Source: Chalara sp. BL73 (taxonomy: Eukaryota > Ascomycota > Leotiomycetes > Helotiales). From it: a DNA stretch of 64,000 nt. The stretch lies in NCBI GenBank assembly GCA_918026815.1, contig CAKJVC010000139.1, forward strand, positions 473,335 to 537,334. The letters run 5' to 3'. The position numbers and the translations under genes are program-made. Within the stretch, counting starts at the first letter, position 1. Each line of letters begins with the position of its first letter. Shown piece after piece: positions 19,901 to 31,195 of the stretch. The notes beneath the pieces were generated by a model. That model did no database searches. It saw nothing but the letters and a program-made list of their open reading frames with translations, and was not told the DNA's origin.

Positions 19901-21604
19901 TCAGACTAAATTAATAGGTCCCGCTCCTTGGTACATATTGATTATGTCTGTTCGCAAAAATTGTTCTATGTCAAATTCTTGCAAACCCGGCATATCTGCT
20001 ACTAAGCCTTCCAGCCAGGAGAACTCCTCAGAAGTGGGGTTCAACTGCTGTGGTGGAGTCATTATTTCTCCTTGTTGGTCATGCATATTAAGGGCATCAC
20101 TAAACACTTTTATATCTTCCCTCCTCCGCTGCTGATAGAGCAAAACTAGTAGGCATGCGGTGCTATAAGCAAGTTTCATGGTTTCAGTATCGTATATGGA
20201 AGCAACAAGCTCCAATGTCCGCATGGCATCGGGCAGTACTGCTATTGATGCACGCGTGTCCATCACGAGTAGGATACAGATGGTGTGAAATGGTACATTC
20301 GCCACGTGGTGCCATGGGCAACAGTCCCTGACTAAAACACGGGCAGAATGAAGGCCATTCTTCAGCAATGTAAGGATTTGCTCTGTAATGGCGGAAGAGT
20401 TGTTGAAGCTCCATGTGCCGAGATGCCGAAGGATGCAGAGTACAAGGTTACACTGGGCGAGAACTGATGGCGGCTGCGTGTGGATGCCGTTTAAAATTTG
20501 TGAGAGTGTTAATTCAAGGTCTTTGTCATCTCCCGCTTTTCCAGGATCTAGACTAGCCGACGCTGGCAGGAGATTCAGCAGCTCTGTCGTATAGTCACCA
20601 GATTTTGGTGATGGAGGGTATGCAAAAATGCTTTGGAGTGAGACCCTAGAGAGCCCAAGATCAAAGGAAGCCCACATATTCAAATGTTGTGCTACTCCAA
20701 CAAGCCGCCTTCGGATATCTGGGTCATACGACGCGCTGCGTGGAAAGACGGTATCACCCGATGGTTCAAGGTGGAGGCCTGAAGCCTCAACAAGATGCAT
20801 TAGAGTAGAACTTGCTATCCAAGTTGGATGAGGTTGAGCTGTTAGTCGCATATAGATAACTCGGAGAGCCCAGCCAGTTAGAAGATCCACAGTCGGGGTT
20901 TCCGATATTTGGTGCAGGTCCAAAATAGAGCGAGCTGATTCCACTAGGTGAAGTTCCGTGATTGTAGGATTTCTTTGAGAGAACAGGGACCCAAGAGCAG
21001 CAACGCCACTAAGAACACTGTCATACAAATTATCGGTCAGGGTCATTCGCCACCGGGCTGCTAGCCGCTCAAAATATGTATGACGGTCGATAAACCCATA
21101 ACACGGGTGTACTTTCGAAAAGTAGACGTTGGCTAGTTCTTTTATATCTCCCTCGGAGGTTATGTCAACAATAGACAAAGGCGGGCAGGGTTCGGGGCCA
21201 GAACGTAACTGCCGCGAGCCAATATTCCACCCAAAGAGGCCTAATTTTGGTGCATTCGCTTGATCAATCTTGAGGCCAATCTTTCTCACAAATGCTGCTC
21301 CAGAATTCGCCTCCAGGCACCGGACGAGATTTGGAGAGCCCGATGATAAATTTGTCTGGCTCGACGATATGTGTGCTTGGTCGGCGGTAGTGACCACTGG
21401 CTCTGAAGATATCCTTGTCGCGGTTGATTGTTGCGTAAAATTGTGAGGTTTTGGTTGTGATTGAACTTCGTAATAGCAATCATAACCCCAATTATTGCAG
21501 GTGACGCAGGGGTTTATGCCGTTACATCTCCTTTTACGCTCACGACACGGCTCACAAGCTACCCTGATACGCTTGCGCTTTCGCTGTTCGACTGTGTTTG
21601 CCAT
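19901..21604 (-). CDS. Zn(II)2Cys6 transcription factor
   Basis: A 567-residue regulator with an N-terminal binuclear zinc cluster, CEPCRERKRRCNGINPCVTCNNWGYDC (C-x2-C-x6-C-x5-C-x2-C-x6-C), preceded by a basic KRKRIRVA stretch and followed by a Ser/Gln-rich linker. The central part has the fungal-specific transcription factor domain (about residues 150-420). The conserved start is FSKVHPCYGFIDRHTYFERLA and the later motif is SASYDPDIRRRLVGVAQHLNMWASFDLGLSRVSL. The ATG at 21604, 15 residues before the zinc cluster, is chosen. The frame stays open upstream for 54 codons without useful content. The gene is unbroken and intronless. Its place beside the polyketide synthase and nitronate monooxygenase suggests it could be the pathway regulator, which is inference from position only. 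Confidence 0.9.
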   Translation of the reverse strand: MANTVEQRKRKRIRVACEPCRERKRRCNGINPCVTCNNWGYDCYYEVQSQPKPHNFTQQSTATRISSEPVVTTADQAHISSSQTNLSSGSPNLVRCLEANSGAAFVRKIGLKIDQANAPKLGLFGWNIGSRQLRSGPEPCPPLSIVDITSEGDIKELANVYFSKVHPCYGFIDRHTYFERLAARWRMTLTDNLYDSVLSGVAALGSLFSQRNPTITELHLVESARSILDLHQISETPTVDLLTGWALRVIYMRLTAQPHPTWIASSTLMHLVEASGLHLEPSGDTVFPRSASYDPDIRRRLVGVAQHLNMWASFDLGLSRVSLQSIFAYPPSPKSGDYTTELLNLLPASASLDPGKAGDDKDLELTLSQILNGIHTQPPSVLAQCNLVLCILRHLGTWSFNNSSAITEQILTLLKNGLHSARVLVRDCCPWHHVANVPFHTICILLVMDTRASIAVLPDAMRTLELVASIYDTETMKLAYSTACLLVLLYQQRRREDIKVFSDALNMHDQQGEIMTPPQQLNPTSEEFSWLEGLVADMPGLQEFDIEQFLRTDIINMYQGAGPINLV

Positions 21605-22291
21605 TTGAGCCTGAAGGGAAATCTGCCTTTGAAAAGAGCAATCAGTTCCCTTGCCTTTGGTAAAGAAGACTAGAACTAGAAAAGCCTCAGCAAGGACACA
21701 AGACAACTGGAGACCGAAGAGGAGCATTCTCAAAGCTGCGGGGGAAATAGGTTTGTGATTCAGCACGTGATGTATGTTTGATTCTGACTAATCCCAGCTG
21801 CTCATTCGCTGCTGTGCAACCGCTGGTCCACTAAGCAGCCGACACCCTCCTAGACCCGCGACAGGAATAGCGAGTGGGAACTATTAGAGTGAAAGCTGGA
21901 CATATTCGGCCTGAAGAGCGCTGCCAATCCCTCTTGCACTAGCAAGAACTGAACTTGGTAGGCATCGCAAAAGAACAACATGCAGTCCATGTTGTGAAGA
22001 ACTAACCTCAGGCGTGTCAACGTGGACATAGCACCTCGAGGGTTAATCCCGTCTACAGTAAGTAACCCAAAAACCTTATTTTGCCCAACTTTGCCGTAGT
22101 TGCCACGCACGGGCCATCTAGCAAAGCTAATAGGAAACTCATTACTAATGTCTCCAGTACACCTCAGGCTTAATTCATGATACTAACAGTACTTTATCCT
22201 TCAGACGCTACATATACATACTTCACCATCATCCTATAAGGCATCGATCGTATGGTCTAGTAGAGCGACTGACTTGAAGTGAATTGTTGCA
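21605..22291. other. divergent intergenic region between two regulators
   Basis: About 690 bp separating the minus-strand zinc-cluster gene from the plus-strand regulator-like gene. It would carry both promoters. A minus-strand frame at 21850-22110 lacks features. Confidence 0.5.
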
Positions 22292-23945
22292 ATGGCCTGG
22301 GATAATCAGGACATGGTTAGCCAACTCCCCGTGCGTGTTTCTAATCCCAGCAGGAGATCAAGCATTGCTTTCGTTCATTTGTCCCACCCAGACGATCTTC
22401 GGAGTCGCAATATCCAGGCGGTAGTTCGCAGCCATGTTATGAGAGATATTGGGCGGTCGCGCCAGAAGAGGTCGCGGCTGGTCACCATTCCTCTTGAGGT
22501 TGTGTCGCAGCCGCTCGAGTCTGGAGAGCACCACATGTACGGGCGAACTGGCCCTGATAGGCTTCTTATCACTCGTCCGCCTGAGGCTCTGTGGCCTCGT
22601 CTCTTGTTGCCACTCAACCAGCTCGGCATCTTCGGAGTCGATCTAGACGATAGGGCCTTGCAGATTATACACTTGAGTGAGCCTGGCTGTGGAGAGGGTT
22701 GGTCAGCTTTGGCTCGAGTCTGCTAACAGACGCTCTCTACAGTTAAGTTGGATATAGAATATAGATATCAAGCCTTCCACGCAATCTGGATCCGCATTGC
22801 CTTGTCTGACCCCAGTGCCCTATATCTTTGTTTGGCAACCTCCCTGCTTTCCTGGGATCGCAGGAATAACTCTTCCGCTGGCGACTTCGCCAGGAATACC
22901 GAAGCCGCAAATTACTATACAATGGCGCTTAGGCAGTTGTCGGGACGTTTAAGCGACCCCTCGGAGTGCACGAGCGCTGGAGTTATAGCAACCATTGTTG
23001 GATTTCTTTGCCACGATGTTGGTGATTGTCCTTTCTCCTTGTGCCTGCTTCAGCTAAGACCCTTAACAGGCACACACCGGCGAATGGAAGCGCTGGGCTG
23101 TTCACCTTGACGGTCTTGATCGCATATTGGCACTCCGCGGCAGTGCGGATGTATTAGAGAAACATGTTGCACTAATCGCCTTCTGGTTGGTTTCCTTCCA
23201 CCCTCCGCAAAGTGCATTCGATGGCTCATAAAGACTGGGTAGGCTAGATATTATCGGTAGCTCAGCCCTTGATTCTCCGCCTCGATTCCCTATACCCAAA
23301 GAACTCACTGCACCCAGCACATCATCCGAGGAGATGCCACCAGCTTTGCGAGCCGTTTTGCTCCACATGCGATTAGTATTCCCGCGGCTCTCCACTATTT
23401 GCCAGACCTTGTGCATGATGTCTTCAGTGGCACAGATAGTCAATTACAACTGCAACAACCTGCACTTTTGGCAAGATGCGGTCGGCGCTGTAAGTCTGTT
23501 GGGTCCTGTTACTCACCATCTACTCTCTCTCTCAAGGATATCCGACGTCTCTAGCGAGCACTCTGGGGCCCTCGTTATAGGTGAGTTGATCAGGCTAACT
23601 TGCCTGATGCTACTCTCCCGCCTCAAGAGCCTGTTCTCCTTGAACGTGTTAGATAAGATGCCGCTCTGCACGAAATTCATGGTCGCGGTAGCTCAGTCTA
23701 TGGAGGAGGACGTGCCTAACTCGTTGATGGACATCAAAATTTGGGCTCTCATTTCCTCTGCCCTTTTACAGCCCGAGGATAACACAAAGGCACTGATACC
23801 CCACATCCGAACCGCAGCAAGGTCCAGAGGCATTGCTAGTGGCCGTAACGCGATTGACTTGGTACAAGGGTTGATCTGGATTAGCACTCTTATGGGACGT
23901 CGAGAAGCTCAATTAGCCGACGACATTGGGATGGTATACTCATAA
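22292..23945 (+). pseudogene. fungal transcription factor-like protein with in-frame stop
   Basis: Three exons (22292-22676, 22743-23017, 23070-23945) would give about 511 residues. The N-terminus has the motif FVHLSHPDDLRSRNIQAVVRSHVMRDIGRSRQKRSR, which marks a large fungal family of regulator-like proteins that lack a zinc cluster but share the helical fungal transcription factor domain. The next exon has the pattern FHAIWIRIALSDPSALYLCLATSLLSW, and exon 3 has EWKRWAVHLDGLDRILALRGS. A TAA stop at 23229-23231 interrupts exon 3, yet the same frame continues for 238 more codons with family-like sequence to 23945. The defect is thus a single nonsense change, or a base error, rather than a frameshift. 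Introns are 66 and 52 bp with GT-AG borders. Function is unknown. Confidence 0.65.
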
Positions 23946-24387
23946 ATAGTGGAGGAGATTCTGATACTGTCACAAAATTCGAGGGCATCTACTCTACTAC
24001 GTAATAGGGTATAACACTGAGGACGCGAGAAACCGTATATGGAGACCAGGGCAAGAGACAAAGAGCAGAAAATGGTCACGGATAGCGTAAGAGCTTCCAG
24101 AAGAGAACACATAGCTTGGGAATTGTACATGTGCTATAACCATAGTCGCCCCATTGCACTTTCCACTGATTGTAATAGATTGTGTGTTGTGTGTTTGTGT
24201 GTGTATACTTTTTAGATGCAGCCCCCTCCTCTCGTTTGTCGAACAGCCGCATAACATAACACTATACGCAATTAATAAGGTGCTTCTACTGGAGTACTAT
24301 AGTACCAGATCATGGTTTAAAACCTTTATATATCACTAAAGCTCACGATGAGTGTAGCACAACATGAAGGCGGCCACTAGCGTCTGA
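23946..24387. other. intergenic with GT microsatellite
   Basis: No gene seen. A short TG-rich tract (TGTGTGTTGTGTGTTTGTGTGTG) lies at about 24180-24205. Confidence 0.6.
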
Positions 24388-25242
24388 CCATGGCCCCACA
24401 ACAAGCGCTTCATCAGCATCAACAATTTTGGCTTTGGTGACTATATTGCCACCCTGTATTGGAGCACGCTCCCTTTCCGGCTGACGAACTGCAAAACGAG
24501 TCCAAAAATGAGTCTTCGCCACTCACGTGTCAACCTAGATACCCAGGCTAGTCCTTGTCTTCATCGACCAGGGTGCGTGGTTGCCTCAGATGGGTAAGGG
24601 GTTGATGGACTCTCACCTGGTACTCAGTGATTCTGTCAGGGCTGCCTCGGCGTACCTGGTGTGCAGACATCTCTGTTATCGAAGAGCTTTGTAAGAGCAA
24701 GGAGGAGCCCATCGTTGGTTATGCTCACATGCCCAGCCACTTGCACTGCTTCTCAGCTTAGTTTTATAGCCTGCTGGCTAACTTCAGCGTCAGCCCTGCT
24801 AGCCATTAACCGCTCTTTTGGTGAGATGGCTGCCTCTACCGCCGGTGCCCTGTCCCCCGAAGATGCCGTGGCGGGCTACAACCGCCGTGGTCAAGTTGCC
24901 GCCGAGATTAAGCAGAAGTATCCTGATCTCCACAATCCCATACTGGTAGTCGGTGCTAGCTGTACTGAAGTCAAGATGGCCATCAAAGGTCCTAGCTTGA
25001 CTAGCGTAACTGTTGCTTGGGCAAACTCTCCCAATTGGACCGACGTCTCCTGTTACGAGGATGTTGACAAGCTGGATTCTAAGCCGGAAAGCCGTAGTAC
25101 TTTTAACCGTAAGCTCCGTGTGGATATTTCTTACCACTCTGCTCACATGGTGCTGGGGAATACATGGCTGGCTGCCATCAAGAATATCCGCGCTAAGCCT
25201 TTTGCCGAACGGCTAGTATGGGTGACGGAATATAGTAAATAG
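24388..25242 (+). pseudogene. type I polyketide synthase remnant (end of KS, part of AT)
   Basis: A broken fragment of an iterative polyketide synthase. It begins in the end of a ketosynthase domain (PWPHNKRFISINNFGFG). It then shifts frame to VLEHAPFPADELQNESKNESSP, again to an acyltransferase start (LVFIDQGAWLPQMGKGLMDSH, then LSDSVRAASAYLV), and finally, in another frame, to GALSPEDAVAGYNRRGQVAAEIKQKYP and FNRKLRVDISYHSAHM. The acyltransferase nucleophile elbow GHSxGE reads NRSFGE, so the Ser remains but the preceding Gly-His are lost. At least three frame changes and a stop in the 24650-24700 region are present, and no reducing, dehydratase or carrier domains follow. It is clearly non-functional. 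It shows that this locus once held a larger polyketide pathway or received a translocated fragment. Confidence 0.8.
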
Positions 25243-26044
25243 AGTAGAAAAGGACATACCTATTTGATTGCCGAACCAGGGGGAGTGAACTATCTAGGAA
25301 GTGACTAATATCAACTCCCTACGAACCTCGAGTAAGCCGTAGCCTGAAGCCCCCGACCTCAAAGCTATGCCATGAACTTTCAATTATCTCAGCCGGAAGC
25401 CAATCTTACGGCGAAAGTGTGAAATATGACTTGCCTATATAGTACAGTAGATACCTTATATGTTCAGAGAGAAAATCCAACGGATAACTATGGAATCTGG
25501 TGGAGGTGGTTTGAAGGGCTTTGTTAGCAAAGCATTCTAACTCAAGATTATATTAGCTACTAGCTCGTTAGTCCGTCACCACTGATCATAGTCGCTGAGA
25601 CCTTTGCCGCCAGGTGCAACGCAGGGGAAATTGGACATCATCCCACTCTTTCAAAATTGTTCGATCCTAGATTGCAGACTATCTCTATTCACTATTTAGA
25701 TGCTAGCGACGAGGGTGAGGATCCCGCTTGTACATACAGGAATTATCTGACTTGGCAGCGCAGAAGGCATTGAACTTATTCTGCTGGAACAATCGAGTGC
25801 TCAGCGTTATTAGTTGGTTGGTCAATTTGGATTAGTAAGTTTTCCAACAGATTCGTAAGATCACCTGACCATCGGGGTGCCACGGGTTAACCCGACGTTG
25901 AATCGTTTTCGTAGCAACTACCACGCCTTCAGAGAATAAGCAGGCAAAAGAACGCTGACTAGACTTTGGTCCTTTATGACCGCCGTTTTCTGGATAACTA
26001 GCGAGTATAAGTCTTTATCACCGAGAGTTCGCTAACTGATCAGC
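25243..26044. other. intergenic, no gene seen
   Basis: No coding frame with features. It lies between the PKS remnant and the second zinc-cluster regulator. Confidence 0.6.
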
Positions 26045-27693
26045 ATGGTGTCCTTGCGAAGCATTCGTGGGTGTTGGACTTGTCGGGTCCGTCGCAAGAA
26101 ATGCGATGAGACTCATCCTACCTGCAAACTCTGTCAGTCGCTACACATTACCTGCCATGGCTATAGCGATAATCGGCCGGAGTGGATGGACAACGAAGAT
26201 GAGAAAAAGGCTGTAATTGACAACTTGAAGAGATCAGTCAGACTTAGTACGCGACATCGGAAGACATTGCAAAATTTAACACCAGTGTCTTTGCATTCAC
26301 CATTCACAGCATGTTCATCACAACCATTATCACATGATAACCATGCTCTGGAGTTGCAAGGTAGAGACCCTGATAGCTTTTCAGATGCCAATAAACCGGT
26401 TCTTGAGGTATTTCCTGGTCGCCTGGGACGAGAACCTGGATTGATTATGCATTTCTTTGACCACGTTTTCCCGATCCAGCACCCGGGCTACAGACCACTT
26501 GTTGAGGAGGGGGGTCGGGGATGGTACCTCTCTCTCATTCTTTCGAATAAAACTTTATACCACGCAGTACTATGTCTAAGCGCATATCATCGAGATATGA
26601 CGATGAGGCAGAGAGGTGCGACTTGCCACGAGCTTGCTTTACAAGACCAAGAGATGCACAATGCATTGTCCTTCAAGGTACTTCAACAGCAGCTCCAAGG
26701 CGATGCAAAGTCGGCGGGCTTAAAGGAGAGAATCGGCATGCTAGCAGGCATCATACAAATGATGTACTTTCAGGTCAGCATTGGTTTGCCTCTGTCGTCG
26801 AGAATTGCCGGCTTGCATGTGTGCGTTGCCTGTGCGCTAACAAATCTTAGCTTCTATTTTTTAATGACGAGCAATGGAAAATTCATTTAGAAATTCTGAT
26901 CGTGATGATCAATGACGTCCACGAAGATGTACTAAAGGTTGTCCATTCCAGTGACCCGTCAGTCTTTACGTATGACGAGCCTCCAGCTTTCGTCTTTTTT
27001 TGCGGTTTCCTCATTTGGGCGGATCTTCAGTCAAGTATCTCCATTGGAAAAGCACCTCAACTTAGCAAACTACACGACCAGGTGCTGAAAGAACTCCCTG
27101 CATTTTTCCGACTCCAGCACATTATGGGCTGTGAGAGCTGGGTCCTTCAGATTATTAGCAAAATCGCCAATATCGGAGAATGGAAAGCCAAACAGGGCAT
27201 TATTGGCAAAATTAATACGACAAAACTTCGCAGAAACTCGGAACAAATTACAAATGACCTAGATCAGGGTCTAAGGAGGATAGAAAAAGAGCTCCAAAAT
27301 ATGTTGAGCCCGCCCAATCGCTCACCTCTAGAGACTACCCAAATCTTTGCCTTAGCAGCAAAAACATTTCTGCATATTACCATTTCTGGACCACAGTCGG
27401 ATCTTGTGGAGATCCAAACAAGCGTTTGCCGAACAATTCACGCACTGAAACTGCTAAAAGATAAGAATCAGCTGAAAGTGCTACCCTGGCCATTATACCT
27501 GACAGGCTGCATGGCAATGGGACAAGACCGTGAATATATCTTAGACTCGTTTAACACAATACATATATTATATTCTGGAGCCTGTAACCAGGACAGGTAC
27601 TCCCAGATGTTGAAGCGATATTGGGCGATCAAGGAAACCAAACCGGACTGTGATATATGGGACACTGGCTCTGGGCGGCCTTTATTTATTTAG
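26045..27693 (+). CDS. Zn(II)2Cys6 transcription factor
   Basis: Two exons (26045-26773, 26851-27693) separated by a 77-bp phase-0 intron give 523 residues. The binuclear zinc cluster is at the extreme N-terminus, CWTCRVRRKKCDETHPTCKLCQSLHITC (C-x2-C-x6-C-x6-C-x2-C-x6-C). It is followed by the short W-containing linker (YSDNRPEWMDNEDEKK) typical of the Fungal_trans_2 subgroup. The middle region (FFDHVFPIQHPGY, GRGWYLSLILSNKTLYHAVLCLSAYH) belongs to that domain, and an acidic W motif is formed across the splice (LLFFNDEQWKIHLEI). The gene is unbroken. It is the second zinc-cluster gene within 5 kb, so either could control the neighbouring enzymes. Function is inferred only from the family. Confidence 0.9.
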
Positions 27694-27856
27694 TATCTTA
27701 GCTGTGTTTCTGGCTTCATAACTAAGTTGTACATCCTCAAAATGGAACCCGACACTCTATATTGGCCACCCTGTTACGCAAAACTGCCTACCATCTCCAG
27801 CATAGATACATCATGCATACGTCGAAAGTCTTCCCCGGCATAGTCATTACGTTTCG

Positions 27857-28742
27857 CTAAGTCGACCATTTCTTGACCGAGGGTCTGGAAGACACAGTCT
27901 CCCACCACATTTTCAAATGTGGTCTGTCCATCACCATGTCTCCAATCTCCATTTTAAACATTCGATTCACATACGGAACGAAAAAGATGTCGACCAAAGA
28001 GAACTCATTTCCGGCCATGTATCTCTGTTTCCCCAAAATGCTGTTGTAGACGTCAAGTTTTGTTGAAAGTCCTTTTACGCTGTCGTCCAAGATCTCGGGT
28101 ACTGGGCCAAGCCCCTGGTATCTATTTGAAAGAAGAATAAATATTAGCTGGTCGGACTTCTGTCGCAATAGATATGAACCGCATTCGCTTGTGAGAAATT
28201 TGGTACGCAGAATTAGCATTATCAATCAAACACTCACTTTCTGACAATATTCTGGTAATAAATGGACGAGATGGCAGAATCAAAGTGTGAGAGTTCTGCA
28301 GACGCCCATTGCTCGAACAGAGCCATCGCTTGGATGTTCGAGGGCTCTGGCATCAGCTTTGTTCCTTGATCTTTATACTTATTTTCCAAATAGCGGCATA
28401 TTGCACGAGATTCTAGAATATTTAGCTTGTCCTTCTAGTTTGAGGCTGACCGGCAGTGCTTACCAAAGATAGTCAAGTCCCCATCCTCGAGAACAGGGAT
28501 TTGGCCAAAGGGGTTTTTTTCGATGAACGGTGGCGTCTGTCCCATGTTAATTCATACGCTTTACACATAATCGACAGCCAAACAAGAAACAGGAAGTTGC
28601 AGAAGGTGGCTCGTACCTTTAGCTCTCCAGCCATCATGTTTATTTCTTGGAGGACATAGTCATCGACGCCTTTTTCCTCGAGTGTAATGAACACACGCAT
28701 AGTACAAGTGGCTTGCTTCAAGCCGACGAGTTGAATAGGCAT
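27857..28742 (-). CDS. glutathione S-transferase
   Basis: Four exons (28742-28617, 28536-28464, 28412-28238, 28121-27857) encode 212 residues, the standard length of a cytosolic glutathione transferase. The thioredoxin-like N-domain runs from MPIQLVGLKQATCTMRV to the glutathione-binding segment [26 protein letters not shown], where the cis-Pro and the E-S-R-A motif contact glutathione. The helical C-domain holds AGNEFSLVDIFFVPYVNRM, the N-capping and hydrophobic-staple region. Intron borders are all GT-AG and phases fit. The Ser or Cys usually used for thiolate activation near residue 10-14 would be provided by the Thr-Cys-Thr at residues 12-14. It probably conjugates electrophiles. Fungal clusters often use such enzymes for sulfur addition or self-protection, and a role with the neighbouring genes is inferred from position. 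Confidence 0.9.
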
Positions 28743-28838
28743 GGCGCTGAGAGTGAATGGCAATTTTTCGGAACGAGAAACCTGTAGCAGTGCTATATTA
28801 TGGTGAAGGTGAAGAATCCGAAAGTGAATGCGGTGGCC

Positions 28839-28848
28839 TTTTTATATA
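28839..28848 (-). promoter_or_regulatory. TATA box of glutathione S-transferase gene
   Basis: TATATAAAAA on the minus strand, about 100 bp upstream of the ATG, in a good position for a core promoter. Confidence 0.45.
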
Positions 28849-30056
28849 CAGAGTTTTCATGACCCTGGCCGTCTTTTGGACATGGAGGATGACCAATCCA
28901 TAGTTTGAGAAAAATTCACCCGGCATTGAACTGTCTCGATGCATGTGGAGGCAATCATAGCAGCCGCAGCAGCAATAATGATGTCGCTCATGGTCACAGT
29001 TTAAAGCCTGTCTTTTATTAACCGCAGCGTTAAGTACACTGATTGGTTAGCTGCCAATTACCGCCGCGACAAACATGCTGATTGGCTGATATCTATATGT
29101 TGATCGGATGGTGGGGCCGTCTCGAGTTTGCGGTGTTATCAAAGGACGGACTTTTTCGAACCAAAAGTACTTTTGAGCTCTGTAATTCGTGCGTGGCACC
29201 ATCTCCTATACGGTGCTAGCGATACGAGGTAACTGCTGTGGCATTCGACAACAAGAGAGTTAAGATTGGTGGAGAGCGTTCTTAATGTGATTTTTTCTGA
29301 GAAATGATAGGCCATCAGCCGGCTTGATACGCTAGCGGACTTTCGAACACGGTGTCTCGCTCGACAATGCTATATGTTGACATCATTGATTTCAAGGTTG
29401 GGAACTAACTACACGTGCTAATAAGAATGTCATCAACGAAGGAGACTTTCCAGCCGCATATCCCCAGAGGTACGCCGCAAAAAATGGTACCAACACTAAT
29501 AATTGAAGCGTCATTGTGCTCCTGGCCTGAGCCATAGTAGTAGGCGACAATTCTCCCCTTCGTACTTTGTATTACGTTGATATACACCCCTGTTAGTTGC
29601 TTTTCATACCATACCATACCATACCATATAGCTCTTATCCGGCCCTTTGTCTGAGATCCCCTTTAAGAGTTCTTGAGCCCGTAATTCAGAATAGAGCACA
29701 TTTGGTTATCCAGAGGGTTAATGAGGAGATGCAAACAAGGGAGGCTGCTGATGTGTTTGAGTAGTGGCTATTATGGCTGCCGATATCATTGGCGAGCTTA
29801 GCTTTGCGTAATCGTTTTATATGTTGAAGCTTGGAAGGTACCTGGCGCGAATATACTTTAAATACAAACTCTCTGATAGCTCGACAACAAAAATGGCCAG
29901 TATATCTGCGATTTTGAGAGTCTCGCAATAGTTTACGTGCCGCCCTTTCTATGTAGTACCAGGTCCTCGAGAGATGTGTTTCCCTTGCCTCTTTTCGGTC
30001 GAATTGTGGCCACCGACTACAGGACTACGACATACATACAAAGAGCAGTGTATTCA
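28849..30056. other. intergenic, short tandem CATAC repeat
   Basis: No gene is supported. Around 29602-29626 there are five copies of a CATAC unit. Other frames are featureless. Confidence 0.55.
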
Positions 30057-30275
30057 GCATATAATCCGCTTATGTTTGCCGAGGCCAGAAGCCTGAGGCT
30101 GAGGCTGTTCGGCAAGCTATTTACTACAAGTGACGAAGGTCTAACTGACAATGAAATTCATGATGACGCTCAGTCGCACGTTATCGCCGAAAGTGATACC
30201 ACAGCCAGCATTTGACCTATCTTATCTGGACTGCTTATCGAGTCCGAAAGATTGCTAAACGCCTTGATTAAAATG
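30057..30275 (+). pseudogene. cytochrome P450 fragment (I-helix)
   Basis: A short relic in which the sequence LFGKLFTTSDEGLTDNEIHDDAQSHVIAESDTTAS matches the P450 region before and through the I-helix oxygen-binding motif (A/E-G/E-x-D-T-T). After a frame change the next family-like words are LTYLIWTAYRVRKIAKRLD. There is no heme-binding Cys loop and no N-terminal anchor. It is a remnant only. Confidence 0.65.
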
Positions 30276-31195
30276 TCAAAAGATAGATAGGATATTTATA
30301 AGATATTGTTGGCTGGAAGGGCTTACGGCTAATGCTTGCACAGGCTACACATATTCATCAACAGCACACTAATTCTCATTTCATATTGAAAATAACCGTT
30401 TATAAATTCATTCTAATACGTATGTATGAAGGCTAATGATAAAGAATAATAGATAACTATAAAGCTTCAGAAGTAGTTTATACTTAATCGGAAGCAATAT
30501 TACAGGAGTTTACACATTATCAATAGAAGGGTATTGAAGTTTCATTTTTGGAATGGACTAGTTTACGGGCCTAGAGCACTAAGCGTAGATAAAGAGGTAG
30601 TACTTGTAAAGGTGGAAGCAAACGTACATCCCTGTTTTGTGGAGAGAGAAAATGAAGTCTATTAGACTTCTTTTGGGAATACTTGTAGTAATACACTGTC
30701 AGACTGGTTGTATAGTCTATAAAATAAACCAATAATAGAAACAATAGCTAGTAGAATAAAGCACATGAATTTTAAATAGAACCAAGTAAATACTGTCACA
30801 AACCGGCCAGTACTAGGCACGCGTTGGCACGATACACGTGCTAGTACTAAAGAAATATTGGCAACAATAAATTGATAGTTCGAGGGAACTATTTGCACTA
30901 ACTATATTATAGCACAAACTTCAGAGGTCTGCGATATGCGAGACTTTAAAAGGCCTCAAAATTCGAAAACTTTTACTTGTTATATAATATATAAATAGTC
31001 AAGGTTTTTAAAATAAGAACTTCGCGCCTAAATATTTTAGTTATTTGAATATAAGTTATTTAACTAGCTTTATAACGTCCTAATTGAAAGTCTTGCTGAG
31101 ATTTGGCTAAGGCGAATTGCTACCAATGAACTGGCACCACCGTGATATTGCTTCAATCTGTGGGCAAGATGCACGGGCATATAATTTATATGTCC
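30276..31195. other. AT-rich intergenic region
   Basis: Very AT-rich with many short direct A/T runs, especially 30400-30560 and 30960-31080. No gene seen. A repeat-derived, mutated origin is possible but no ends are visible. Confidence 0.5.

Noticed and set aside
29602..29626. Five CATAC tandem units as a possible CRISPR-like or regulatory array
   Set aside because: Direct 5-bp repeats without spacers in a fungal genome are an ordinary microsatellite.
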